In this document: piece by piece, positions 33,529-42,363 of the stretch
Position numbering within the stretch: position 1 is the stretch's first letter
How the letters are laid out: each line of letters begins with the position of its first letter
Assembly (NCBI RefSeq): GCF_001899075.1
Contig: NZ_MKVA01000001.1
Coordinates: 35,180-99,179, forward strand
DNA: 64,000 nucleotides
From: Devosia sp. 67-54
GTDB lineage: Bacteria; Pseudomonadota; Alphaproteobacteria; Rhizobiales; Devosiaceae
Direction of reading: 5' to 3'
Notes under the pieces: generated by a model
The model's input: only the letters and a program-made list of their open reading frames with translations
What the model was told of the DNA's origin: nothing
Databases searched by the model: none
Made by a program: the position numbers and the translations under genes

Positions 33529-34701
33529 GTGGCCTTCTCGCAGCGGCTCGGTTCCGACTTCTACGCTCGCGTGCATCGCGACATCCGCGCCGGCATGGCC
33601 GAGGCCGGCATCGATTTGCTGCTGCTCGATTCCAACGACGACGTCATCTACACCACCGGCTTTTCGCACTACACGACCGAGCGTCCGGTGGTCTTCGCCA
33701 TCACGCAGGCCGGCGCCTGGCTGCTGCTGCCGCGGCTCGAACAGGGCCACGCGGCGCACCAGCAGATCGCCGCGGAGCCGATCGTCTATTTCGAATTCCC
33801 CGGCGTCGACCGTCCCTTCGACGTGCTCGCCCGCGCGCTGCCTGCCATCACCGGCACCATCGGCCACAGCCCCGGCATCGCCTTCGCCCGCGTCGGCCAG
33901 ATCGCTGCCGCTTTCCCCAACGCCCGCGTCGTGCCGTCGCCGATCGTGCAGCAGATGCGGCTACGCAAATATCCCGAGGAAATCGCCCTGCATCGCGAGG
34001 CCGCCCGCATCTCCGACGAGATGGTGAAATCGGGCGTCGCCCTGATCTCCGAGGCGCTGCGCCGCAATGGCGCGCTGCCCAGCGAGATCGAGATCGAGTC
34101 GCACGTCTCGCGGCACGCCATGAACATCATGTACAGCGAGCACGAGGACCTGATGCTCGTCCAGGGCCTCGCTTCGGGCCTCGTCTATTCCGGCATCCGC
34201 TCGTCCTTCCCGCACGGCATGCCCACCGGCAACCCGGTCAAGCGCGGCGAAAGCCTGATCCTGTCGCTCGGCTGCCGCGTCGGCGGCCGTGCCGCCGAAA
34301 GCGAGCGCACCTTCTTCATCGGCGAGCCGAGCGCCGAACAGCGGCGCCACTATTCGGTGGCCTACGAGGCGCAGCGGATCGCAACCGCCGCCCTCATCGC
34401 GGGCCATACCTGCGCCTCGGCCGACATCGTCGCGCAGGACTACATCGAAACGTAGGGCATGAAGGAGAACGCGCTGCACCGCGTCGGCCACGGCATGGGC
34501 ATCATGTTCCATGAATCGCCGTGGATCGAAGCCGGCGACCAGACCCTGCTGGCGCCGGGCATGATCGCCTCGAGCGAGCCGTCGATCACCATTCCGGACT
34601 TCGCCGGCTACCGCATCGCCGACACGGTGCTGGTGACCGCCGCCGGCCCCGACAGCCTCACCCACTATCCCCGCAAGCTCGACGAGATCGTCATTGCCTG
34701 A
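33529..34701 (+). pseudogene. M24 family aminopeptidase/creatinase-like gene interrupted by an in-frame amber codon
   Basis: One continuous reading frame encodes an N-terminal creatinase domain (AGIDLLLLDSNDDVIYTTGFSHYT) and the M24 domain, but TAG at 34453-34455 cuts it after DIVAQDYIET. The same frame resumes with GMKENALHRVGHGMGIMFHE and runs to the expected C-terminus at 34701. Relatives have Gln in a comparable place (DYI..QG), so a CAG to TAG change is the simplest cause. The M24 metal positions also look atypical (LSLGCRVGG, ESERTF, GYRIADTV), as in non-peptidase relatives. The start is GTG at 33529 behind AAAAGG. It lies in a transporter operon. Sequencing error or suppression are alternatives to true inactivation. 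Confidence 0.8.
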
Positions 34702-34731
34702 AACTCTATCGCACCGACCGGGCAATTCGCC

Positions 34732-35712
34732 GTGCTAGCCTACGCCATCAGGCGGCTGTTGCTGCTGGTGCCGATGGCGGCGGGCATGGTGATCGTCACC
34801 TTCGCCCTGCTGCTTATGGTGCCGGGCGATCCCGCGCACGTGCTGCTCGGACCCGAGGCGACGCCGGACATGATCGCCAATCTGCGCGCCTCGCTCGGCC
34901 TCGACAATCCCTGGTACGTGCGGCTGTGGGACTATTTCGCCCATCTGCTGCAGGGCGACATGGGCCGCTCGATCTTCCAGAACGCGCCGGTCTCGCAGAT
35001 CATCGCCGGGCGCCTCGGCGCCACCATCGAGCTCGCCGTCGTGGCGTTGCTGCTCGCCACACTCATCGGCATGACGCTGGGCGTCATCGCCGCCATGCGC
35101 CAGGGCTCGCTCATCGACACGGCGACCATGCTGCTCGCCCAATTGGGCGTCTCCATGCCGGTCTACTGGATGGGCCTGCTGCTGATGCTGGGCTTTTCCG
35201 TGCAGCTCAACTGGCTGCCCGCCATCGGCCGCGGCGCGCCGCTGCTCGACGCCTTCGGCGCCGCCCTCACCGGCCGGCCGCAGGTGCTCGCCGATTCCCT
35301 CATGCACATCCTGCTGCCGGCGCTGGCGCTGGCCGCCTATTCGGCGGCGGTGATCTCCCGGCTGGTGCGCACCTCGATGCTCGAAGTGCTGCGCGAAGAT
35401 TTCATCCGCACGGCCTATGCCAAGGGGCTGCGCCGGCCGCGCGTCGTCATCCGCCATGCCTTGCGCAACGCCCTCTTGCCGGTGCTCAGCGTCATCGGCA
35501 TGCAGTTCGGCATCCTGCTCGGCGGCGCCGTGCTGGTCGAACAGATCTTCGCCTGGCCCGGCCTCGGCCAGCTCACCATCGGCGCCATCTCGCAGCGCGA
35601 CCTGCCGCTGGTGCAGGGCATCACCCTCACCTTCGCGCTCACCTTCGCCATCATCAACCTCATCGTCGACCTGCTCTATGCCGTGGTCGATCCGCGCGTG
35701 AGGCTCGGATGA
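34732..35712 (+). CDS. Dipeptide-type ABC transporter permease (DppB-like)
   Basis: A 326-residue permease with an N-terminal helix (RRLLLLVPMAAGMVIVTFALLLMVPGDPA) and about five further helices. MLEVLREDFIRTAYAKGLRRPRVVIRHALRNALLPVLSVIG is the coupling loop. It starts at GTG 34732, 30 bases after the M24 gene. It pairs with the DppC-like permease. Confidence 0.92.
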   Translation: MLAYAIRRLLLLVPMAAGMVIVTFALLLMVPGDPAHVLLGPEATPDMIANLRASLGLDNPWYVRLWDYFAHLLQGDMGRSIFQNAPVSQIIAGRLGATIELAVVALLLATLIGMTLGVIAAMRQGSLIDTATMLLAQLGVSMPVYWMGLLLMLGFSVQLNWLPAIGRGAPLLDAFGAALTGRPQVLADSLMHILLPALALAAYSAAVISRLVRTSMLEVLREDFIRTAYAKGLRRPRVVIRHALRNALLPVLSVIGMQFGILLGGAVLVEQIFAWPGLGQLTIGAISQRDLPLVQGITLTFALTFAIINLIVDLLYAVVDPRVRLG

Positions 35713-36560
35713 CCCGCCGGCGCCTGCCCAAGCCCCTGCGCAATCCCTCGCTGGTGATCGGCGGGCTGATCATCCTCATCCTCATCGTGCTGGCGGTGTT
35801 CGCGCCGTGGCTGGCGCGCTATGGCGTCGATACGCCCGACATGCGCAACCGCTTCTCCTACCCGTCGCTGCAGCACTGGCTGGGCACCGACAATCTCGGG
35901 CGCGATTTGTGGGCGCGGCTGATCTTCGGCGCCCGCGTGTCGCTGTCGATCGGCATCATCTCGGTCACCGTCGCCGCCCTCATCGGCACCGTGGTCGGCC
36001 TTGCCGCCGGCTATTTCGGCGGCTGGATCGACATGCTGCTGATGCGCATCACCGACGTGTTCCTCGGCTTTCCCGCGGTGGTCCTCACCCTCGCCATCGT
36101 CGCCGTGCTCGGGCCGGGCATCCTCAACATCTCGGCCGCCATCATCGCCGTGACCTGGACGCAATATGCCCGCGTGGTGCGCGCCACCACGCTCGTCTTG
36201 CGCGAGCAGAACTACGTGCAGGCGGCGCGCGCGCTCGGCGCCAGCTCCCCGCGCATCCTGTTCACCGAAATCCTGCCCAACACGCTCGGCCCGATCGTCG
36301 TGCTCGCCTCGCTCGGCCTCGGCACCGCGGTGATCATCGAATCGGCCATGAGCTTCCTCGGCTTCGGGCTGCCGCCGCCGACCCCCACCTGGGGCTGGAC
36401 GCTGGCCTACGGCACCCGCTTCATCCGCGACGAGCCGTGGCTGTCGATCATCTCGGGCGCCACGATCATGATCACCGTGCTCGGCTTCAACCTCTTGGGC
36501 GACGGGCTGAGGGACGTCCTCGACCCGCGCCAGCTCAGCCGCTCCGGCGGCAACAAATAG
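35709..36560 (+). CDS. Dipeptide-type ABC transporter permease (DppC-like)
   Basis: A 283-residue permease of the OppC family, with an N-terminal cytoplasmic leader, HWLGTDNLGRDLWARLIFGARVSLSIG, and the coupling loop NYVQAARALGASSPRILFTEILPNTLGPI. The ATG at 35709 overlaps the TGA of the DppB-like gene (ATGA), so the two are translationally coupled. Confidence 0.92.
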   Translation: MTRRRLPKPLRNPSLVIGGLIILILIVLAVFAPWLARYGVDTPDMRNRFSYPSLQHWLGTDNLGRDLWARLIFGARVSLSIGIISVTVAALIGTVVGLAAGYFGGWIDMLLMRITDVFLGFPAVVLTLAIVAVLGPGILNISAAIIAVTWTQYARVVRATTLVLREQNYVQAARALGASSPRILFTEILPNTLGPIVVLASLGLGTAVIIESAMSFLGFGLPPPTPTWGWTLAYGTRFIRDEPWLSIISGATIMITVLGFNLLGDGLRDVLDPRQLSRSGGNK

Positions 36561-36584
36561 TCAGACGACAAGAAGGAAATCTCC

Positions 36585-37532
36585 ATGGTCAAATCCATCA
36601 ACAAGCTGCGGCCGAAATTTTCGACCCACGCCGACGGCTCCGACGCCGTGCTCTTCATCCATGAGCTGGTGGGCGAAACCGACGGGCCGACCGTGGGCAT
36701 CTCCGGCTCCATCCACGGCAACGAGAACACCGGCTCGCAGGCCATCCTCGAGCTCTACCGCCAGCTCAAGGACATGCCGCTCAAGGGCCGCATCCTGCTG
36801 CTGCCGGTCGCCAACCCGCGCTCCTTCGCGGTCAACCACCGGCACAATCCGCTCGACCAGCTCAACCTCAACCGCGAATTCCCCGGCGACGACCGCGGCA
36901 CCTACAGCCAGCAGCTCGCCTTTGCCCTGACGCGCGACTATTTCGACAAGCTCGATGCCAATATCGACCTGCATTCGGGCACCGACCGCCCCACCGTGGA
37001 CTACGTCTACATCTGGAGCGACGAGGGCCTGTCGCGCGCCTTCGGCAGCAAGATCCTCTACCGCCCGACCACCGGCAAGGCCGGCACGCTCTACGACGGC
37101 ACCAGCAAGACGGTGACCATCGACCGGCGGCCCGAGATGAAGGTGGTGACCATCGAGCTCGGCGGCGGCATCGTCGACCAGACGCCCTATGTGCAGCGCA
37201 CCGTCGAGGGCATGCTCAACCAGCTCCGCTATCTCGGCAGCATCGAGGGCGCCCCCAAGGCGCCGCCGAAGCAGGTCGTCGTGCGCGAGCTCGTCGGCAT
37301 CCGGCCCAAGCATGGCGGCTGGCTCGAGCCGCTGTCGCCGCCCAATGGCGAGATCATCAAGGGCGGCCAGCTGCTCGGCCGCGTCGTCAGCCCCTACGAT
37401 TTCTCCGTCATCGAGGAAATCCCGACGCCCTTCGCCAACGGCATCATGGTGATGCAGCATCTGACCCGCAACCTGGTGGAAGCCGGCGACTACGGCTTCA
37501 TGGTCGGCAACCTCGACGGCGCGGAGCAATAG
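36585..37532 (+). CDS. Succinylglutamate desuccinylase/aspartoacylase family deacylase
   Basis: A 315-residue zinc-dependent deacylase. SGSIHGNENTG (His, Glu, about residue 47) and NIDLHSGTDRP (His, about residue 127) are the zinc-ligand motifs, with LNLNREFPGDDRG between them. The enzyme would release an amino acid from an N-acyl or amide conjugate in the cytoplasm. It sits between permease and ATPase genes of the peptide-type transporter, so it probably acts on the imported ligand. It is a distant paralogue of the DoeB-like protein encoded at 21486-22493. Confidence 0.88.
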   Translation: MVKSINKLRPKFSTHADGSDAVLFIHELVGETDGPTVGISGSIHGNENTGSQAILELYRQLKDMPLKGRILLLPVANPRSFAVNHRHNPLDQLNLNREFPGDDRGTYSQQLAFALTRDYFDKLDANIDLHSGTDRPTVDYVYIWSDEGLSRAFGSKILYRPTTGKAGTLYDGTSKTVTIDRRPEMKVVTIELGGGIVDQTPYVQRTVEGMLNQLRYLGSIEGAPKAPPKQVVVRELVGIRPKHGGWLEPLSPPNGEIIKGGQLLGRVVSPYDFSVIEEIPTPFANGIMVMQHLTRNLVEAGDYGFMVGNLDGAEQ

Positions 37533-37538
37533 CCGCCG

Positions 37539-38540
37539 ATGGCAGCTGAGCAGCACAGCGACAGCCCGCCGGTGATCGCGGTCAGCGATCTGACCGTCGA
37601 GATCCGCTCCGACCGCGGCTCCTACCCCGTCGTCGCCGACATGGCGCTGGCGGTGCGGCCGGGGGAGACGCTGTGCATCGTCGGCGAGTCCGGATGCGGC
37701 AAGTCGATGACCGCGCTGTCGCTGCTGCGCCTCTTGCCCGAGGCCGCGCGCGTCACCAGGGGCGAGATCCTGATCGACGGCGAGGACCTGCTCGCCATGA
37801 ATGAGCATCGCGTCGAGGATCTGCGCGGCGAGCGCATCGCCATGATCTTCCAGGAGCCGCTCACCGCCCTCAACCCGGTGCTGACCATCGGCGAGCAGAT
37901 CGCCGAATCCGTGCGCCAGCATCGCAAGGTCGGCCATCGTGCCGCGATGCAGCGCACCCTCGAGACGCTGCAATTGGTGCAGATGCCCGACGCCGCGCGC
38001 CGCGCCAGACAGTTCCCGCACGAGCTGTCGGGCGGCATGCGCCAGCGCGCCATGATCGCCCTGGCGCTGGCCTGCGATCCGCGCATCCTCGTCGCCGACG
38101 AGCCCACTACGGCGCTCGACGTCACCATCCAGGCGCAGATCCTCGGCCTCATCGAAGACCTGCAGCAGCGGCTCGGCACGGCGCTGATCCTCATCACCCA
38201 CGATCTCGGCGTCGTCGCCGAGGTCGCCGACCGGGTGGTGGTGATGTATGCCGGCCGCCGCGTCGAAGAGGCCAGCGTCTACGAGCTCTTCGACCACCCG
38301 ATCCATCCCTACACGCTCGGCCTCATGGGCGCGATCCCGCGCTCGGTTCCCGGCCGCTCCGCGGCCGAGCGGCTGACCGACATAGCGGGCACCGTGCCGC
38401 CGCCCTGGGACCTGCCGGTGGGCTGCGCCTTCGCGCCACGCTGCCCCGGCGCGTCGGCCCGCTGCTTCGCCGAGCGTCCGCCATTCGAGGAAAAGCGCCC
38501 CGGCCACTTCGCCGCGTGCTGGGAGCACGTCCATGACTGA
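37539..38540 (+). CDS. Dipeptide-type ABC transporter ATP-binding protein (DppD-like)
   Basis: A 333-residue ATPase with Walker A GESGCGKSM (about residues 51-59), signature LSGGMRQRAMIALALACDP, Walker B ILVADEPTTALD, and the C-terminal oligopeptide-transporter domain ending with a Cys-rich segment CAFAPRCPGASARC that resembles the Fe-S-binding C-terminus of DppD. It follows the deacylase gene by six bases. Confidence 0.92.
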   Translation: MAAEQHSDSPPVIAVSDLTVEIRSDRGSYPVVADMALAVRPGETLCIVGESGCGKSMTALSLLRLLPEAARVTRGEILIDGEDLLAMNEHRVEDLRGERIAMIFQEPLTALNPVLTIGEQIAESVRQHRKVGHRAAMQRTLETLQLVQMPDAARRARQFPHELSGGMRQRAMIALALACDPRILVADEPTTALDVTIQAQILGLIEDLQQRLGTALILITHDLGVVAEVADRVVVMYAGRRVEEASVYELFDHPIHPYTLGLMGAIPRSVPGRSAAERLTDIAGTVPPPWDLPVGCAFAPRCPGASARCFAERPPFEEKRPGHFAACWEHVHD

Positions 38541-39513
38541 GGCAGCCGCTGCCGCTCCGCTGCTCGCGGTCGAAGACCTGAAGGTGCACTTCCCGGTCCG
38601 CAGCGGCGTGTTCCAGAACCGCGTCGGCGCCGTGAAGGCGGTCGACGGCGTGAGCTTTGAAATCGCCCGCGGCGAGACGCTGAGCCTCGTCGGCGAATCC
38701 GGCTGCGGCAAGTCCACCACCGGCCTCGCGCTGATGGGCCTCGTCAAGCCGACCGGCGGCCGCGTCAGCTTCGACGGCCAGGAGATCCGCAGCTTCGACC
38801 ATCGTGCGCTCAAGCGCTATCGCCGGCGCATGCAGATCGTCTTCCAGGACCCGTTCTCGTCCCTCAATCCGCGTCGCCGGGTGCGCGACGCCATCCGCGT
38901 GGCGCTCGACATCCACGGCGTTGGCAACGCCCGTGAGCGGGACGCGGAGGTCGCCGCCCTGATGCAGCGCGTCGGCCTCAGGCCCGACCAGGCCGACAAT
39001 TTTCCGCACCAGTTCTCCGGCGGCCAGCGCCAGCGCATCGGCATCGCCCGTGCCCTGGCGCTCAAGCCCGACATCATCGTCTGCGACGAGCCGGTGTCGG
39101 CGCTCGACGTCTCGGTGCAGGCGCAGATCCTCAATCTGCTCGCCGATCTGCAGCGCGACCTCGGCGTCGCCTACCTCTTCATCTCGCACGACCTCGGCGT
39201 GGTCGAGCATATCTCCAACCGCGTCGCGGTGATGTATCTGGGCAAGATCGTCGAGATCGCCGCCAAGGCCGCGATCTTCGCCGCCCCGACCCATCCCTAT
39301 ACCGAAAAGCTGATGCGCTCGGCGCCGACCCTCGATCCGCGCCAGCGCCACAGCTTCAGCGCCACCACCGACGAACTGCCAAGCGCCATCAACAAGCCGA
39401 CGGGCTGCCCGTTCCACACCCGCTGCCCGCTCGCGACCGATATCTGCACCGCCGTCGAGCCGCCGCTCAGTCCCCGCGCCGACGGCCGGCTCGTCGCCTG
39501 CCACCACCGCTAG
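38533..39513 (+). CDS. Dipeptide-type ABC transporter ATP-binding protein (DppF-like)
   Basis: A 326-residue ATPase with Walker A GESGCGKST (about residues 55-63), MQIVFQDPFSSLNPRRRVRD, signature FSGGQRQRIGIARALALKP, Walker B IIVCDEPVSALDVSVQ, and the C-terminal Cys motif CPFHTRCPLATDIC. It overlaps the DppD-like gene by eight bases and forms the second NBD of the importer. Confidence 0.92.
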   Translation: MTEAAAAAPLLAVEDLKVHFPVRSGVFQNRVGAVKAVDGVSFEIARGETLSLVGESGCGKSTTGLALMGLVKPTGGRVSFDGQEIRSFDHRALKRYRRRMQIVFQDPFSSLNPRRRVRDAIRVALDIHGVGNARERDAEVAALMQRVGLRPDQADNFPHQFSGGQRQRIGIARALALKPDIIVCDEPVSALDVSVQAQILNLLADLQRDLGVAYLFISHDLGVVEHISNRVAVMYLGKIVEIAAKAAIFAAPTHPYTEKLMRSAPTLDPRQRHSFSATTDELPSAINKPTGCPFHTRCPLATDICTAVEPPLSPRADGRLVACHHR

Positions 39514-39526
39514 GAGCCCTGCCCCG

Positions 39527-40759
39527 ATGTCCGCGCCGATCCTCTTCATCAACGGCAACGTCCTCGATCCCGAGGCCGGCGCCCTGCGCCAGGGACTCGG
39601 CGTCCTCGTCCGCGACGGCCGCATCGCGGAGGTGGCAAGCGGCATCGCCGCGCCCGACGGCACCCGCATCGTCGACCTCGGCGGCCGCACGCTGATGCCG
39701 GGGCTGATCGACTGCCACGTGCACGTCACCGCCGAGAGCCTCCATTTGTGGTCCAACATCATCGCACCCTCCTCGCTCGCCGGCCTGCGCGCCGCACGGG
39801 TGATGTCCGAGATGCTGCAGCGCGGCTTCACCACCGTGCGCGACCTCGGCGGCGCCGACCACGGCCTCGTCCGCGGCGTCGAGGAGGGGCTGATCGCGGG
39901 CCCGCGCATCGTCATCTGCGGCAAGGGCCTCACCACCACCGGCGGCCATGCCGATCTGCGCAAGCGCACCGACGACCGCCCCGGCATGATGTCGGACCGG
40001 CTGGGCTCGATGGGCTACATCGCCGACGGCGTCGACGAGGTCCGCTTCGCCTGCCGCAAGATGATCAAGGAGGGGGCGAGCTTCATCAAGGTGATGGCCA
40101 ATGGCGGCGTGTCGTCGCCCAACGATCCCATCCACTCCATCCAGTTCTCGCGCGACGAGATCGCCGCGATGGTCGAGGAGGCAGAGAACGCCGGCCTCTA
40201 CGTCGCCGCCCACGTCTATACCGACAAGGCGATCCGCCGCTGCGTCGAGCTCGGCGTGCATTCGCTCGAGCACTGCAACCTGATCGAACCCGAGACCGCA
40301 AAGCTCGCCGCCGAAAAAGGCTGCATCGCCGTTCCCACGCTCGTCGCCTATGACGCGCTCTGGCTCGAGGGCAAGGCGCTCGGCCTCGGCCCGGTGGAAT
40401 TCGAAAAGATCGACATCGTGCGCGCGGGCGGCCTCAGATCGCTCGAGATCATGCGCGACGCCGGCCTGCCGATGGCCTTCGGCTCCGACCTGCTCGGCGG
40501 CCTGCGCAAATACCACTGCATGGAGTTCGAGCTCTTGGCGAAGGTCCTCACCCCCGCCGAGATCATCCGCTCCGCCACGCTTATGGGTGCGAGGCTCTGC
40601 GGCATGCCCGACGCGCTCGGCCGCATCGCCTCCGGCGCCCACGCCGACCTCCTCGTCGTCGACGGCGACCCGCTCTCCGACCTGTCGCTGCTGCAGGCGG
40701 ACGGCCAGCATCTGTCGCTGATCATGCGCGGCGGCGAAATCTTCAAGGATCGGCAGTAA
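39527..40759 (+). CDS. Metal-dependent amidohydrolase (imidazolonepropionase/prolidase-like)
   Basis: A 410-residue amidohydrolase-superfamily enzyme. Metal ligands are visible in order: PGLIDCHVHV (HxH, about residue 62), FIKVMANGG (carbamylated Lys, about residue 189), VAAHVYTD (His), GVHSLEHC (His) and MAFGSDLLGG (Asp). This is the binuclear-zinc subtype that includes Xaa-Arg/Lys dipeptidases and related prolidases. It ends the peptide-transporter operon and could finish hydrolysis of the imported ligand. The exact substrate cannot be called. Confidence 0.88.
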   Translation: MSAPILFINGNVLDPEAGALRQGLGVLVRDGRIAEVASGIAAPDGTRIVDLGGRTLMPGLIDCHVHVTAESLHLWSNIIAPSSLAGLRAARVMSEMLQRGFTTVRDLGGADHGLVRGVEEGLIAGPRIVICGKGLTTTGGHADLRKRTDDRPGMMSDRLGSMGYIADGVDEVRFACRKMIKEGASFIKVMANGGVSSPNDPIHSIQFSRDEIAAMVEEAENAGLYVAAHVYTDKAIRRCVELGVHSLEHCNLIEPETAKLAAEKGCIAVPTLVAYDALWLEGKALGLGPVEFEKIDIVRAGGLRSLEIMRDAGLPMAFGSDLLGGLRKYHCMEFELLAKVLTPAEIIRSATLMGARLCGMPDALGRIASGAHADLLVVDGDPLSDLSLLQADGQHLSLIMRGGEIFKDRQ

Positions 40760-40939
40760 GCCAGCGCTGCGCCACTCTGCGTATTTGTTAGGCACATTTT
40801 ATTTCCGCCTATATTGTAGTCAATTTGCCTGGCCGATGCCTGAACGAGCGGCATCCGGCGCGGCGGCAATGGCCGGCGCCTTTCGCCACGGTGCGAGAAC
40901 TCGCTGGAATAACATATAGTTAGAGCGGCGCTCGCCGTC

Positions 40940-40955
40940 TGGCACGTCGCTTGCT
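40940..40955 (+). promoter_or_regulatory. Sigma-54 (RpoN) promoter of the urt operon
   Basis: TGGCACGTCGCTTGCT matches the -24/-12 consensus TGGCAC-N5-TTGCW exactly. It lies 39 bases upstream of the urtA start, so transcription would begin near 40966. This implies nitrogen control by RpoN with an NtrC-type activator, as is known for urt operons. I found no equally clear NtrC site upstream. Confidence 0.85.
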
Positions 40956-40994
40956 CCGCTTTGCCTGCGAACAACAAATCTGTCGGAGGCAAAC

Positions 40995-42296
40995 GTGACA
41001 GGAGTAGACCGCATCGCCGCAGGGCTCGTCCTCGGCGCCATCGTGTCGGTGGGCGCCTTGGCGCCCGCCGTCGCCGCGGACGACACCATCAAGGTGGGCG
41101 TGCTGCATTCCCTCTCGGGAACCATGGCGATCTCGGAGACGACGCTCAAGGACACGATGCTCTTTCTCATCGATGAGCAGAACAAGAAGGGCGGCCTGCT
41201 CGGCAAGAAGCTCGAGCCCGTGGTCGTCGACCCGGCGTCCGACTGGCCAACCTTTGCCGAGAAGGCGCGCGAGCTGATCAGCCAGGATCATGTCGCCGCG
41301 GTGTTCGGCTGCTGGACGTCGTCGTCGCGCAAATCCGTGCTGCCGGTGTTCAAGGAGCTCAACTCGATCCTGTTCTACCCCGTGCAGTACGAGGGCGAAG
41401 AGTCCGAAAAGAACGTGATCTACACCGGCGCCGCGCCGAACCAGCAGGCGATTCCGGCGGTCGACTATTTGATGAGCGAAGACGGTGGCAGCGTGAAGCG
41501 CTGGGTGCTCGAGGCGACCGACTACGTCTATCCGCGCACGACTAACAAGATCCTCGAGCAGTACCTGCTCGATCACGGCGTCGCCAAGGAAGACATCAGG
41601 ATCAACTACACGCCGTTCGGCTTCTCCGACTGGCAGACCGAAGTCGCCGCGATCAAGGAGTTCGGTTCGGCCGGCAAGAAGACGGCGGTGGTCTCGACCA
41701 TCAACGGCGACGCCAATGTGCCGTTCTACAAGGAGCTCGCCAACCAGGGCATCAAGGCCGAGGACATTCCGGTCGTCGCCTTCTCGGTGGGCGAAGAGGA
41801 GCTCTCGGGCATGGACACGACGAACCTCGTGGGCCATCTCGCCGCCTGGAACTACTTCGAATCCGTCGATACGCCCGAGAACAAGGCGTTCATCGATGGC
41901 TGGCACAAGTTCATCGGCAACGACAAGCGCACCACGAACGACCCGATGGAAGCCGCCTATATCGGCTTCAACCTGTGGGTGAAGGCGGTCGAGAAGGCCG
42001 GCACCACCGATACCGACGCGGTGCTCAAGGCGATCGTGGGCCTGTCGGTTCCCAACCTCACCGGCGGTACCGCGACGCTGCTGCCCAACCACCATCTGAC
42101 CAAGCCAGTGCTGATCGGCGAAGTGCAGGCGGACGGCCAGTTCGACGTGGTGTGGCAGACCAAGGACGTGGTGCCGGGCGACGCCTGGTCCGACGTACTG
42201 CCCGAAGACAAGGGCATCGAGGCCGACTGGACCGACCCGATCAAGGGCTGCGGCCACTACGACACGGCCAAGCAGGCCTGCACCACCGCGCCCTGA
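40995..42296 (+). CDS. urtA: Urea ABC transporter substrate-binding protein UrtA
   Basis: A periplasmic receptor of the branched-chain amino-acid transporter superfamily specific for urea, 433 residues with a signal peptide (residues 1-28). Urea-type hallmarks are VGVLHSLSGTMAISE, FGCWTSSSRKSVLPV, ILFYPVQYEGEE, YVYPRTTNKI and AAYIGFNLWVKAV. It leads the urtABCDE operon. No urease genes are present in the window. The start GTG follows GGAGGCAAAC. Confidence 0.95.
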   Translation: MTGVDRIAAGLVLGAIVSVGALAPAVAADDTIKVGVLHSLSGTMAISETTLKDTMLFLIDEQNKKGGLLGKKLEPVVVDPASDWPTFAEKARELISQDHVAAVFGCWTSSSRKSVLPVFKELNSILFYPVQYEGEESEKNVIYTGAAPNQQAIPAVDYLMSEDGGSVKRWVLEATDYVYPRTTNKILEQYLLDHGVAKEDIRINYTPFGFSDWQTEVAAIKEFGSAGKKTAVVSTINGDANVPFYKELANQGIKAEDIPVVAFSVGEEELSGMDTTNLVGHLAAWNYFESVDTPENKAFIDGWHKFIGNDKRTTNDPMEAAYIGFNLWVKAVEKAGTTDTDAVLKAIVGLSVPNLTGGTATLLPNHHLTKPVLIGEVQADGQFDVVWQTKDVVPGDAWSDVLPEDKGIEADWTDPIKGCGHYDTAKQACTTAP

Positions 42297-42363
42297 CCGG
42301 CGCCGGAACAGCGTGCGAGGGCGGCCTCCGCCCTCGCTTCTCCCCGGGGGAACAGCGCATACG

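Noticed and set aside
34459-34701. Separate small protein starting at ATG 34459
   Set aside because: It has no RBS, begins within the M24 fold and continues the upstream frame exactly, so it is the tail of the interrupted gene.
36561-38813. A 750-codon open frame on the minus strand
   Set aside because: It is antisense to the deacylase and DppD-like genes, which have full family motifs. Long antisense frames are common in high-GC DNA and this one shows no domain.
40860-40905. Possible NtrC site (GCGCC...GGTGC) upstream of the sigma-54 promoter
   Set aside because: The half-site spacing does not fit the usual NtrC arrangement, so it is not reported as a site.
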